Source: Tulasnella sp. 424 (lineage: Eukaryota > Basidiomycota > Agaricomycetes > Cantharellales > Tulasnellaceae). From it: 64,000 nucleotides of DNA. Of the stretch, positions 34,701-46,979 are shown piece after piece. The position numbers and the translations under genes are program-made. The stretch is from NCBI GenBank assembly GCA_019633425.1, contig WSUB01000019.1:228941-292940 (forward strand). The letters are read 5' to 3'. Numbering within the stretch: the first letter of the stretch is position 1; every line of letters starts with the position of its first letter. The notes under the pieces are model-generated. The model was given only the letters and a program-made list of their open reading frames with translations, had not been told where the DNA came from and ran no database searches.

Positions 34701-37700
34701 GGGAAGCCTCGCGACTATCAAGACCGCGGGATCGACTGAGCCAAGCAAGAAAGCTGGAGAGTTTGTCGTGTCTGTGGCGGTGGAACAAGGTAGGTATTCT
34801 CGGTTCAATGCACCTACTGTATGCGCTCAACGGGTTCTCCCACTCGCGAAAGCCTCTGTTCAGCTTCTCGTTCCCCGTGGACCTCCAGAAGGCACAATGG
34901 ATGCGAGGCCGTTCCTAATTTCAGCGTCGGAAGTCAGCGCCTTGTTGGAGCTTAAGCCAGAGGGCAAGGTCAGTGAATCTATAACCGTCATTATGTCAAA
35001 TGACTGAACTCCTGTTGTAGAATGAGACAGTTATAACCTTAGCGCTGGCGGATGTGAGGATAGGAGATACGTCGGCAACCGATCCCAAGTCGCTTTTGTC
35101 CTTCCTCGAGCCAGTGAATCCATCTTCGCCTGTGAGTTATTTCTTACGTGCCTCTGCACACGCACTGACCATAGACTTAGGCACCCTCACCACGGCCACT
35201 ATTAAAAGTTCGGATCACCTCTACCACGGATCCCGAAACAGCCGCAAAACAGTCTGCGATTCGGCTGACTGCAACTGGTTTCACTTACAATTTGCACCCA
35301 AACTTGGACTGGGTGAACGAGCTCGCTCGTTTCGCAAAGGCTCCCCCTGGCGTGAGTGTAGATTCCCGGGTATTGCCAGATCGCAGCGCTGAGCTTTTAA
35401 TATAATAGGCGTTTGAATCCGTTGTACCGAATGAACGAACGCAGATTTCGGTCGACGTTCATGATGGTTCCCTCAAAGTGGTTGCTCCAACGCATAAAGG
35501 GGCTTTGGTGGTTGTGATGGAGGAACTAAAAGTTACGACAGAGCTAGTGAGCGAGTCGGTGGAGACACATGTCCAATTACAAGTGCCAAGTCTCCGAGTG
35601 TTTTTCGTTGACGATGCTCCAACAATCGATGATGAGCGAGAATATATATCGGGAACAGAACGATGGGCGGTTTGTTGTTCTTTCACGCCTCTTCATACGA
35701 CGTCGTCTCATGTCTTCGTTTCTTCCAGGCAAATGGCTACGCCTTCATTGCTCATATATCCGAATTGGAAACTCGGATAGCATCCAGCAGCCAACCGGTA
35801 TCGAACAATGTCTGTTCGATTTTGATTCCACCACCGTCTGTCCTCGTACTAATCGTATTCCCTTGCTTTGAATATCTCATAGGTCGATGTCGACAAATTA
35901 AGGCTGAGTCTTCACCTTTGCGCCGACACGGGAGTGGCATTGGGGGCTTTTGCCGGTGATTTGGCTTCGGCATTCAAGGGACCCGAGGAAATGTAGGGAT
36001 GCTGCTTAATCATCCTACTCTTATATGTCCTGATCCCGCAGGTTCGTTAGCGCTCCACCCCACACGCCAAAATCCCGCCCAATTCAGTTTACTCGAAAAC
36101 CAAAGAAAGATCTGATGGGTGAGAGGACCTCGACTTGAAGAATGATCTGGTACTAACACGTTCTGCCCGAGCAGCGAGCATTGACGAAAACGCCTTTGCA
36201 TTTGCTCCAGAAGTGGACATCGGAGGGGACTTGATGCAAGACGATTTGCCGAGGAATTTAGACTTTTTGGACACCGCTTATGGGACGTCAGGCGGGGTCA
36301 CCGTCTACTCGGATGACGAGTTCGAGGATCTCTCACCTGTTGATGAATCGTCTCAGACCATCCCGACTCCGACGCCAAGCACGCCCGAAAGCAAGGCTCT
36401 GTCCACGTTCAAAGGGGAGACAGTTCGAATACATATGCCTGGCTCAATCAACGTAATCGAAGATTTCTATGACACGGTAACGCCCCTTGAGGATGAAACC
36501 GGGCCATTGTTCGAGTAAGCAACGCTACAATTAATGTTGGGAGAGGAGCGCTGAACACTGCCCCTAGCTACGGTCTCGTCGCTCGTATCAGGACCAAGGA
36601 CTGCGAGGTCAAAGTCCATTTGCATGATGGCTACGACTGGGTATCAACTCGCAAGGCCATCGAAGAACAGGTCAAGGCCATGCGAAGGAAGCTTATGAAG
36701 ATTCGCCAGCTTTTAGCAAGTGGTCAGGTTCCAGATGAAAGTGTCGAAGAAACACACGCCATGCTGTTCAACTCTGTTCACATCGGCCTGCCTGAAAACG
36801 CCGATGAGATGGAAGCCGCCGAGATCATTGCAGCAATTGACGAGGAGTTGGGGGATGACACGGAGACTGCTAGCCTGAGCTCGTGGCAGTCCATGAACCG
36901 GCAGGCTGGCTCCTCAAAACCTGCTGTTACCCCCTCAACTGCAGGCAAACCGGCGCGTTTCCGAGGCAAAAAGTTGACACGATCAAAGCATTCCAGGATA
37001 GATGTCTGCTTGTACAATCTGGAAGCGGAGGTCGACAAGCTGCATCCAAACGAGGGCGAGTTGACGTCTCGAGTGTTGGTCAAGATCAGGGATTTGGAAA
37101 TTCAAGACCATATCAAGACCTCGACGTGGAAGAAATTCCTGACGGGGATGAAGTCTGATTCGAAGGGAAATATCCGAGAGACGGACTCGTACATGACTAG
37201 AGTGGAGTTGAAGATGGTTAAGCCTTCGCGAAATGTCGAACAAGAGGAGGCAAGATTGAAGGTAAATTATTGTGTACATGAAGCGTGATGAGTGGGCTAA
37301 CTCTCGCATTAATACAGATGAAATTCCTCCCTCTCCGTCTTCGAGTAGACCAAGACGCACTGGACTTTTTGAAGGCGTTTGGAAGCTTCTCCGCTACCAT
37401 GGACCCCAGTCCTCCTGTGACACCTCCACCACAGCCGAAAGAGGAGATTTTCTTCCGTGAGTCTCGAGGAATCAAATAGATGTTTCTCCGGCAGCTGATC
37501 CTCTTTGCAGAACGAGTTGAAGTTTTCCCTGTCGCCTTGAAGCTCGATTATAAGCCGAAACGTGTTGATTACAAGGCGCTGCGCGAAGGCCGAACTATCG
37601 AGTTGATGAACTTTTTCCACTTTGACGGTGCCGAGATGACTCTAAGGCATATCGAACTTTCTGGAGTACGTCGACTGGAAACGTCACAAATATTGCTGGG

Positions 37701-38589
37701 TAGCTAACTTACCACTCGACTCAGATCGAAGGATGGGAGACGGTCGGCAACACGTTGAACGATATGTGGACACCAGACGTCAAAGCCAACCAGCTGGTTG
37801 ATGTTATTTCTGGCATTGCCCCTATCCGATCAGTGGTCAATGTGGGCTCTGGACTGGCCGACCTCGTTCTAATCCCAATTGCTCAATACCGGAAAGACAA
37901 ACGACTCATACGGGGTCTACAACGAGGTGCAAAGAGCTTCGTCAAGACCACAGCGCTGGAAGCCGTCAAACTCGGGGCGAAGCTCGCTACGGGTACTCAA
38001 GTTATCCTGGAAGAGGCAGAAGGTCTTTTGGGTCCAGCTGTTGTCGTGGCTGAACCATTGGAAGCCGGGTACGCAACGGCTTCTTCGGCAACTTCGCCTC
38101 GAATATCATCGAGGGATACACAACTGGCGTCGTCCTCTGAAGACGAATCGGACGTGGACACGCTTGACATGCGTTCCGTGCGAGGTGTTACTGCCAGTTA
38201 CGCCGGAGACAATCCTCCTCGTCTTGTGAGCAAGTATGCGGACCAACCCATCGGCCTGAGAGAGGGTGTGGAAGCTGCGTACGAGAGCTTGGGAAAGAAC
38301 TTGACTTCTGCTGCGCAAACGATTCTGGCTGTACCGATGGAGGTGTACGAGAGGAGTGGCAATGAGGTGCGTTGTGGCGTTGGTTTGCGCCTTTTGATGG
38401 TATGTGCAACTAACAATCTCATGTGCTGTTCGTTAGGGCGCTGCGAGGAAAGTGATCCGCGCTGTCCCCATCGCCGTTCTGAAGCCGATGATAGGAGCCA
38501 CTGAAGCGGTGAGCAAGACGTTGCTTGGCTTGAGAAACACGCTGGACCCGGAAAATCTCGCGGAGACAGAAGAGAAGTACAAACGATGA
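31784..38589 (+). CDS. atg2: ATG2, autophagy lipid-transfer protein
   Basis: Rod-like bridge protein that moves lipids from the ER to the growing autophagosome with Atg9 and Atg18. The N-terminal chorein-type region is clear: [37 protein letters not shown], and across an intron [19 protein letters not shown]. The large exon 32059-34030 includes acidic, low-complexity stretches. Further exons lie at 34090-34788, 34800s-35400, 35400-36010, 36100-36515, 36568-37262, 37320-37460, 37510-37665 and 37726-38370. The C-terminal ATG2 domain has [40 protein letters not shown] and [20 protein letters not shown]. It ends AETEEKYKR at 38589. About 2,000 residues, as usual. Some middle exon edges are approximate. 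Confidence 0.9.
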
Positions 38590-39426
38590 TCGCATAAATA
38601 ATTTCTTTGGGACGTTTTTTTGTTTTCGTTTTGATGTATGAAAGATGTCTGATGGTCCTGTATGTACATGGATAATTGTGTAGAGGATAACAAGGTTCGA
38701 CAATGTTCTGTGCCGTTCTGTATGTTGTTGTCGGCCAGGGACGGCTGAACAGATATTGTTGTGTAACGGCAGTACTTCGGGACGAGCCGTGCTCGCACGG
38801 TAAGTCGGCCCGAGTTCGGAACCGACACCTTATTTTCAAATATTTTTTTTCTCCCTCGGATTCATTTTTGGACTGAGCACTTCACCTTCGCCTTCGAACT
38901 ATTTTAGCGTCGGCCGATAAGCATCAGAGAGTCAGACAGAGCTGATTGCAATTCTCGTATGTAGTAGGTACAGAGAGCACTTGGAACGAATGCTAGACTA
39001 AATATGTACAACGTCGGACCAGATGGCGCTGATTGGTAAGGGGCAGGGTGGGGGAACGTACAGGAACGAAATTATGGCCCGACATAAAGAAAAACGGTGG
39101 TCCGAGATGGAAAAAGAAAAAGACGGCACCGAAAGAGGATAAATATGTTGTTGCGTTGCGTTTCGTGAGGGAGACAGAGCTTGGGGGGGTAGAGTGCTAA
39201 TGGTACAGAAGTTGAAGAGAACCAAATACAGTTTCGAAGCGATGAGCAGTTGCAATATCTTTTTGTTTGGTTGAGGTCCGTCGAGCCGAGGATGAGCAGG
39301 CATGACGAGGGTCAAGGCAGAAGGAGTCGAGGCGGGACGTCATCTCGGCCCCAAAGTCGCGCTTCTCCTCGTACCGCGCGGCCTCCGACGAGAGCGGGGG
39401 CCACGGGAAAAGTTGCTTTGCAGCGT
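38590..39426. other. Tail-to-tail interval after ATG2
   Basis: An 837-nt interval between ATG2 and the minus-strand unknown gene. It is AT-richer than its neighbours, with several T and A runs (38822-38851, 39088-39120). It probably holds both 3' UTRs. Frames are short and overlap. Confidence 0.5.
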
Positions 39427-40283
39427 TTAGTTGGAACGGATTTGCCTTGGGGTGGCGGCACCAGAGCCGAATGCGTAGTCGTCCTCTTCGACGAGGTGGT
39501 GGAGAGGGGAGACGAGGACCTCCGCCTGGGGGGCCGAGTGGAGGGCGACTAGACGCTCGAGGTTGCCGTCCTTTGAGAGGACATCGGCGAGAGAGCTCGC
39601 TGATTGAGCGCGGGCTAGTTGCAGAGAGGGGGAGCGGGGATTGAGAGTTAGCATATCTGAGGGGGAGAGTGGGGTAAAGAATAGGGATGGGGTAACTTAC
39701 CAACTGCCCAGCCGTTGGAGTTTCTTAGAGCGACGCGGGAGACGACCTGCGAGCAGAGAGAGTTGACTACGTGGTCTGAGTAGTTTCGTCTGCAAGGTGA
39801 GGGGAGAGAGAGGTTAGAATTCGAGATTGGTCTGAAAGTTCGCGAGAGGGGAGGGAACGTACAGGACGGCTTGGAGCTCAGTGACGTTTCGGGGTGGGAT
39901 GTAGAGGTCTTCACCCTTGACGAAACGTTGGAGCGAGGCGTATGCAGCGCAGAGACCGATGTCTTTAGCGGTGATGTTGGCATCCCAGAAGACGTAGTCG
40001 CTGTTGAAGGGGGAGGAGGTCAGTCTAGGTTGAAAATTGTGGGGCAGGTAAACAAAAAAACGTACGCGACGTGAGCGTGAGCCTTGTACTCGGGAGAAGA
40101 GGTAGAGAAGTATCGGTCCATTTGAGAGTAGTTGGGAGTGTAAGAGATGATGGGGGAGGACTGAGTATATGTAGTGCTGGCGAGGGCGATGAGTGCTGCC
40201 AAGAAAGTGAAGAGGGCGTTTGTTGGTGGAAGGGGGAAGTGAGGGAGATTGTTTGTGTTATATATGTTCTGGGTGGCAACCAA
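39427..40283 (-). CDS. Unknown membrane-anchored or secreted glycoprotein
   Basis: No family recognised. Four exons with consistent GT..AG introns give about 220 residues. A hydrophobic segment (NALFTFLAALIALASTTY) near residues 23-40 is a signal peptide or type II anchor. Four N-glycosylation sequons follow (NYS, NIT, NVT, NYS), which supports a luminal or extracellular location. The middle reads DYVFWDANITAKDIGLCAAY and LYIPPRNVTELQAVL; the C-terminal 70 residues are Ser/Leu/Ala-rich and end TPRQIRSN. The splice frame is intact throughout, so I regard this as a real gene. An out-of-frame start at 40279 is a shadow. Confidence 0.65.
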
Positions 40284-41403
40284 GAAAGAGTCAGGGTTTA
40301 TTCATTCCATCTTGGGCTTTCAGACTGCGCCGTATTTGGCTTATGGGTTGAGGTACACGAACGTGTGGCCCCCGAGACGCCGATCCGATTACGGCGCGAC
40401 TATTCCACACCTCTTCGGTCTTCTGCGAGACGGCCACGCTCACCGTATGGCACCCATACTCCGAGTTCCACCCGTCCGGTCCTCCACCGATTCTACTGTT
40501 CCCAATGCTGACGCGGGCAATGTCCGTACTGTCCGGACAGGGCGCCGCGGCCGAACGAACGTGCGACGGATAGGCCGGCAGAAACGCGTTGCAATTGTCA
40601 TCCAGGCCCAACCCCCGTCGTAATCCACCGTAAACTCTAAGCACAGCACAGATGGATGGTGGAGAGAATGCCTTATCGAGCCCCTCCACCCCCCTTTGAC
40701 ATGCTAATCTCGCAATCTCACCCTCGGGGGCGGCAAGAAGGCATGCCTCCACATACTCATCATCACAAAGAAATGAAATCTCACAAACTTTGATGTGCAC
40801 GCGATCAGGGACCTTTTACTTGTCATGCCGTTGACTCCCATGGTCCCAAAATGGGAACGTCTCGACTGCCGACTCTCCACGGCCAGACAGCCTGTTCCAT
40901 TGCACTTCCATTTCTCACCGCTTTGTAACTAGTTATTCACCGCAGTGTAGTACAGCTTTCCACGTCCTTTCAGCGAGCGTGCGGGCGTTTGTCTCTCTCT
41001 TGTTCAACCACACACCACCCCCACAACGCGGGCGCCTTGCATTGGAAACTTGACGCCACGCAACGTCCTGTCTTGGCAGATGTTTCGTCGCAAATCCCTC
41101 ACATTCCAGCCGCCCGTCCGCAGCATTCGGTGGGCGTTTGAACGCCGACTTCCGTATGGGATTCAATCACCAAGACTATTGGCATTCATCTCGACTTTTG
41201 ACAAGAATGGGGGCGCCTTACATCATCGACATGCGCAACTCTGCTCGAGCTCCGGTCTCGTGACCTCCCGAGTTCCGGACGAGAGTCGGCCACAAGTCTC
41301 TTTCGTCCTTCGACAACGCTCTTCAACGCTGTCGACCTTATCAACTCTCTCTAAACAACAATCCTCGATCGACGATATCGTTGCCAATTCAACGTCAACA
41401 TCA
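40284..41403. other. Promoter region before acetoacetyl-CoA synthetase
   Basis: About 1.1 kb. A minus-strand frame at 40291-40800 lacks family features and overlaps an open plus frame, so I do not call it. The reading frame of the synthetase is open upstream of 41404 back to a Met at 41050, so the 5' leader or a longer N-terminus may lie here. Confidence 0.45.
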
Positions 41404-44400
41404 ATGTCGGCCTCCGCTCTCCTCGACACCCAGGCCGCCGCCCCAGCCGGATCATCTCACTCCCCTCTCTGGTCCCCTTTAACAATCCCACCAAACACAA
41501 CTCGCACGTTCGCTTTCCTACGCAGCATCAACGACAAGTACACCTTGCGTCTCTCGAACTATGAAGACTTGTGGAAGTGGAGCGTAGAACATCCATCAGA
41601 GTTTTGGGATGCTGTTTGGGACGACACAGATGTGCTTGGTGTGAAAGGACAGAGAGGCGCGGTAAGTTGTTTTTAAAGTTGAACTTGAGAGAGGGACTAG
41701 ATGTCCGCCGAGTGGTTTTATTTTCTGCTTCTTGAGAGGAGATTGTGATCCGGCATTACTCCTATGCATGGGCTGAGGGGTGGTTTGGGGCAGACTCGGA
41801 GCGTTGACTGCCAGCTAGTGGCACGCACACGACCATCCCCTCCTTTGCCGTGGTCCATACCCCACAACCCCCCTTCAAGTTCAATCTTCTTCGCCACCTG
41901 TCATTCGGTTCCTTCGACGGACTTGCTCCTCCTGAACTTTACTTTGCCGGTGGCCAAGCCTATCTACCCCACAAATGGATACCCACTCCTTCCATATTAT
42001 CTATTCTTGGCCCGGTCGAGAGAAGTCCTCTCTCGGACTTGACCGTTCGAATTCAGTATGTACTGACCCAAAGTAAAAACCTGGAACCACCTAGGGAGTT
42101 CCTTCAACCGCCACACCAGCCCAGAATCCTGCTTGGTTCCCCGATGCAAAGCTTAATTGGGCAGAGAACATGCTTAGGAGGAGGGACGATAAAGTCGCTT
42201 TGATTCAAGCTAGTAAGTCCGGGATCTTTTGTGGTTTGCATTTGCCCGTTTCGGAAACGTCGAGTCCCATCCATCCATCCGGCCACTTTCGGCGTCGGAG
42301 TCCCGTGACCTGATAAAGTTGAAAAGAAGATGATGGCACTTACGTTCATCGTTGGTCGGCGGTGAAAAGGATGAGGTGAAGGCTGCACATGCAGAAGGAG
42401 GGGCTTGCTGCCAAGTCTATCGCGCGAGGATCCGTGCTAATCGGTTATTGCCATTTTGGGACGATATGGCCGGCGGGTTCGTTCCGTCCGAGGTCAAAGT
42501 ACTTCCGACCTCGGCGCGGTGTATCTTCGTCACTTGGGCACGACTCTCGCGGCCTAACAGACGAATTCGAGAGATTCCGAGCTTTTTTCAAAGTATATCG
42601 CTGACAGCTGACGATCTATTCCTGTCCCTTTGACCCGTCTTGGGCTCGATTCCTATCATGCAACTCCGACCTTCACCATCCTCCTGCAAACAACAACCCT
42701 CAAATATATCGGAATCATTAACCGTTAATCATCCTGGCTGATCCCGGAATCCGAATCTCTCAACCATCATCTCGAATTTACGAAACGGTTCTCTCAATCA
42801 TCACAATCACGTACAACTTCGTTATTTTTCCGAACTTCTCCGTTCTCGCACGCAAACCTCAGCCGAGCCAACACCGACCTCACCTACACCCACGTATCGA
42901 AGATGCACTTATGCTCAATTATACGAGTTGACAAGTCAAGTCTTTCACGCGTTGCGCAAGGCGGGTGTGGGAGCTGGGGATAGGGTCGCTAGTTATGCGA
43001 GTAATTGCATCGTGAGTGTTTTGGCGACTAAGTTTTGGCGTCCCTGTTCTTTCGCTTGCAGTCTGGCTCCCCCGTTCATTGGAGTGGAGGTTAATGGGTC
43101 TCGTGTAGGAAAATGTAGCTGCTGCGTTGGCTACCTCCGCAATTGGAGGGATTTGGGTTAGCGTCTCTGCGGATTTCGGGCCTGACGCTGCCTTGTCGAG
43201 GTGCGGTGGAGGTTTTTTTTTTATCAGCACGCAAGGTGGGGAAGGCTCAACACGTCGAAACTCATTTTCGGTTTAGGTTCCAACAAGTCCAACCAAAAGT
43301 CATTTTCACAGTCGACGAAACGACGTACAACGCTAAAGTGCACAATCATTTACCGAAAGTCGAGACTTTGTTATCGGCCTTGAAGGGTGCAGGACAGGAA
43401 CCGAAAGTCGTTGTGATTTCATCGTCGTCGTCTTCCTTGGCAGGAGATGCTGGTTCGCCAAAGAGCGGATGGAACAAAGAGTGGATCACTTGGAAGGTGT
43501 TTCTCGAGAGTGGGAATGGAAGTGGGGAGATCGAGTGGTTTAGAGGAGGGTTTGATTGGCCGTTGTGGATCTTGTTCAGCTCCGGGACAACGAGTGAGTG
43601 CCTCGGATTTGAGTGACAGGTTGGACATCATTGAACGACTTGGCCGTGTTTCTTAGATAAACCGAAACCCATCGTACACCGTGCCGGAGGGATGTTGCTC
43701 CAGTCGAAGAAGGAGTTTGTGATCCAGGCGGATTTGAAGGAGGATGATGTGTTCTTTTATTACACGACTACGTGAGTCGGTGATCCCCTCCCTTTTTGTT
43801 TTGACTGCTCCTGGTTTAACTCGCCTGTTCCGTTACGAACAGTGGATGGATGATGTGGAACTTCCTCGTCAACGCCCTTTCCACTGGTTGTACGCTCGTC
43901 CTGTACGACGGTTCTCCTTTGAAGGATCCAAGCTTACTGTGGAGGATGACGGATGAGTTAGGAATCACGATTTTTGGAACGAGGTCAGAGTGGAGGGGGG
44001 TTCAAGAAGAACCATGCTAACTGTAGAATGAATCCCTTGCATGTTTACAGTGCAAAATACATTGATCAGCTTTCGGTGCGTTCAGCGTCACTCTCTCGTT
44101 GAGCAAATAAGCTGATTCGTTACGTTTCTTTACTACGCAGAGGGACTACAAGCCTAAAGACCATCACAGTCTTTCGACGTTGCGACAGATACACTCGACG
44201 GGATCACCACTTGCCGCACACTTGTTTGATTGGGTGTACGAAAATATCAAGAAGGATGTTCTTTTGGCTTCGATTACAGGTCTGCTTTTCCTCGCACCTC
44301 TACGTCGAAAATATGGCTGACGAGGTCTTGTGGAATGCGGGTCGTATACACAGGCGGGACCGACATTTGCTCGTTATTTGCTGGGATGTCGACCGCTCTA

Positions 44401-45631
44401 CCAGGTGCGTATGTGTTGCTGGATGACCTCTTGTCGCGAGGCTGACAGGGTTGCCTTGCGCGCGTTGTCCCGTAACCAGTGTACCGCAGTGAGTTGCAGT
44501 GTAGGATGCTTGGCATGGCTGTCGAGTCGTACACGAGCGACGGCAAACCGACTCGGCCCGGACAGAGTGGCGAACTGGTTTGCACGAAACCATTCCCTTG
44601 TCAACCGGTAAGTCAGACACCGCAAGATGTTTGACGTAGTGCTGAAGTCGAGCTATTTTTTCGCGGGTCCCATCTCTAGCTAGGGTTCTGGCCGCTAACT
44701 GGTTATGGTCCGGATGACGAAGTGAAAGCTGCGCAAGAGAGATATCGTCAGAGCTACTTTGACGAGTTCCCCGATATCTGGTATCATGGAGATCACGTTC
44801 TGATTACGGAGAGTAGAGAAGGGAATGGTGGTGGTGTGATCATGTTGGGGAGAAGCGATGGTGTATTGTACGTGGTCGCCTTTTTTTTTTTCGAAATTGA
44901 CGCAAGCAAAAAGGCTGACAGAGCATGAAACACTTGTGTAGGAACCCGGGTGGCATCCGTTTCGGCTCGTCTGAAATTTACAATGTGTTGGATGCAGCGT
45001 TCAGCCCATCCTCCGCCCATCACATCGTCGACTCTTTGGTGGTGGGTCAGGCGATCCAAGGTGGTGTAGACGAGAGAGTGGTATTGTTCGTCAAGTTAGC
45101 CGATGGTCGGGTATTAGATGACGCGTTGCGCAAAGCGGTCAAGACTGAAGTGAGAGCCCGGAGAACCGCAAGACATGTCCCGGAGAAGGTACGGGTTTTT
45201 TTTTTTTGAAACTTTCATGCGCGCGCTAACCCTCGGGCCCGAACTCATCGACCCGCTCGTCTCATCATTCCCATCTGAGTAGATCTTGCAAGTATCTGAT
45301 ATTCCGTACACACTAAACGCGAAAAAAGTAGAGGTGCCGATCAAGAAGGTGAGTTGTCCCGTTCAATTTGCACTCTCATTAAACCCGATTCGGGGTTTGA
45401 GAGGGTTCGGGGGTGATAAGCGAAACTGAACGCGTGGCCCTCCTTTTGTCACCTCTTCACTCTTTTTTTCTCGCTCTCTCTTGGCCTTTCTTCGTTGGAC
45501 TGCGGACTTGGTGTGATTAGATCTTGAACGGAGTTTCGGTGGACGCTGTTAACGTGACCACGCTGCGGAATCCGGAGTGCCTTGCCGAATACGTGAAAAT
45601 AGGGGAGGTGCTGAGGAAGGAGATCTCTTAG
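41404..45631 (+). CDS. Acetoacetyl-CoA synthetase (AACS)
   Basis: Acyl-adenylate enzyme that makes acetoacetyl-CoA from acetoacetate, CoA and ATP, probably in the cytosol. Start chosen at [10 protein letters not shown]; an in-frame longer start (41050 or 41080) would add a basic extension resembling a mitochondrial presequence. Landmarks in order: [78 protein letters not shown] (from two exons), [17 protein letters not shown] (AMP-binding motif), [48 protein letters not shown] and [20 protein letters not shown] (catalytic Lys region). It ends EVLRKEIS. Two introns (41662-42094 and 42213-42862) are long, and three shorter introns carry T10-T12 runs. The first long intron is the least certain junction. 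Confidence 0.9.
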
Positions 45632-46979
45632 GTAGACTTGTCGTTTCTTGGGTTGGGGCTGCAAGAAGGATCGGAGTAATAGAAGGAATGAAACTATTGG
45701 GACTGGGAGACCCCGCCCAGGAATTCTTGTTATATACCAACCATTGGACTTTGGGGGATTAGAGTGGTGTGCGAAGAAGTGAGGTGGCGGTGCGAAAGAG
45801 GGGTGCACGGTGTTAACGGCGTTTAACCCCTGGGAGCCAATCAGAATGGAGCGCTTCTGGAAGGTGACCTTGTTTCTTGTGTGCCTCGTGTCCTTGTCCA
45901 CTTTTTAGGATTGTCTCGGTCTCTCGGATGGGCCACCCCCAGCAAATTTGCGCTTGTGGGAGGAGGGAAGAAGAAACCCGCCGGCATGGCTCTAACCAGG
46001 AGGGTAGACAATAAAGCGTCCTTGTCAAAAAAAAAAAATCTTTCTCCCTTGGGTTCTCCTCTCCTCCCTCCTCCATCCCCCCCTTCACCTCCTCTACTCT
46101 CGACTCTGCTCTACTCTGCTCTGCTCCCGTCCTTCTCGTCTTGAGTATCGAAGCAACAAAGTCCAAGTTTCAGAAAACGATCTTGGGGGTGCACTGTAAC
46201 GCATATTCTTGCCTCGAGGCTACAACGTGCAATCGCCTTCATATCCAATCCATCCCTTTTCGGACACCCTCGACCTCGAGGACAGAGCTGATCAAAGGAC
46301 ACCCCTCGCTCCCTCCGTCTTACCCAATCCCTCTCCTGTCGTACGATCCGGTTCTCCCGACGATTACCGAGTACATAAAGGCGGTGTAGGAGGCCTGTTG
46401 TCTGCATACACCCGAAACGAACCCCCCACGAAGGAAAGCCACCTTTCTCCAACGACCCAGAACGAAAGTCTTAGACCCTCCCTTGTTCTTCTCTTCATTT
46501 TCCAATCTCGGATTTGACGGCGGACTTTTCGCCCAGTTCGAGACCCTTTCGAATCTCCGCATTAAGCCAAGTGCCTCGCGATAAGCACACCGTCTAGGAA
46601 AGTCCACCTTGAGGCTACCCCGAGGTCCTCCTTCGAGCAGTGCTTATCCATCACGGTCCACGTTCATCTCCCACCTCTTTACCATTCTATAAAAGACTGT
46701 GCTCTTTTTTTACCCCCACCTTCCTCTCCTCCACCTCCTCTCTTACGCCTTTTTTTACGCTTCAACTTCCTTCTTTTGGTTGATCCCCTTCAGCCGGGCG
46801 CTGCCACTTTTTTCTTCTTCTTTCACTTCACGCCTTTTTTTTCTTCTTCTTCTTTTTACGACGTCTAGATACGTCTAGCTCTTTCTTCACGCTTTACTTT
46901 ACTTCTTCATTTGTCATCCTCGCCCCGACGATCCTCTCTTAACCTTCACGCACACCTTCAACGAACCGCTCTTCCAAAA
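45632..46979. other. Intergenic and promoter of the MARVEL gene
   Basis: About 1.35 kb with no recognisable gene. The last 300 nt are CT-rich and include a TATA box. Frames on both strands (45449-46607) overlap each other and look like by-products of low-complexity sequence. Confidence 0.5.
46688..46694 (+). promoter_or_regulatory. TATA box and CT-rich leader
   Basis: TATAAAA lies 292 nt upstream of the MARVEL-gene start. From 46705 to 46970 the sequence is a string of C/T blocks with T runs, typical of a strong basidiomycete promoter and leader. Confidence 0.5.

Noticed and set aside
38198..38839. A 213-codon minus-strand frame over the ATG2 3' end
   Set aside because: It overlaps the conserved ATG2 C-terminal domain and has no family features.
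40291..40800. A 169-codon minus-strand frame upstream of the unknown glycoprotein gene
   Set aside because: No domain, an open frame also on the plus strand, and it sits in a likely promoter.
45449..46607. Several overlapping frames of 80-150 codons after AACS
   Set aside because: They overlap on both strands in pyrimidine-rich low-complexity DNA and show no conserved motif.
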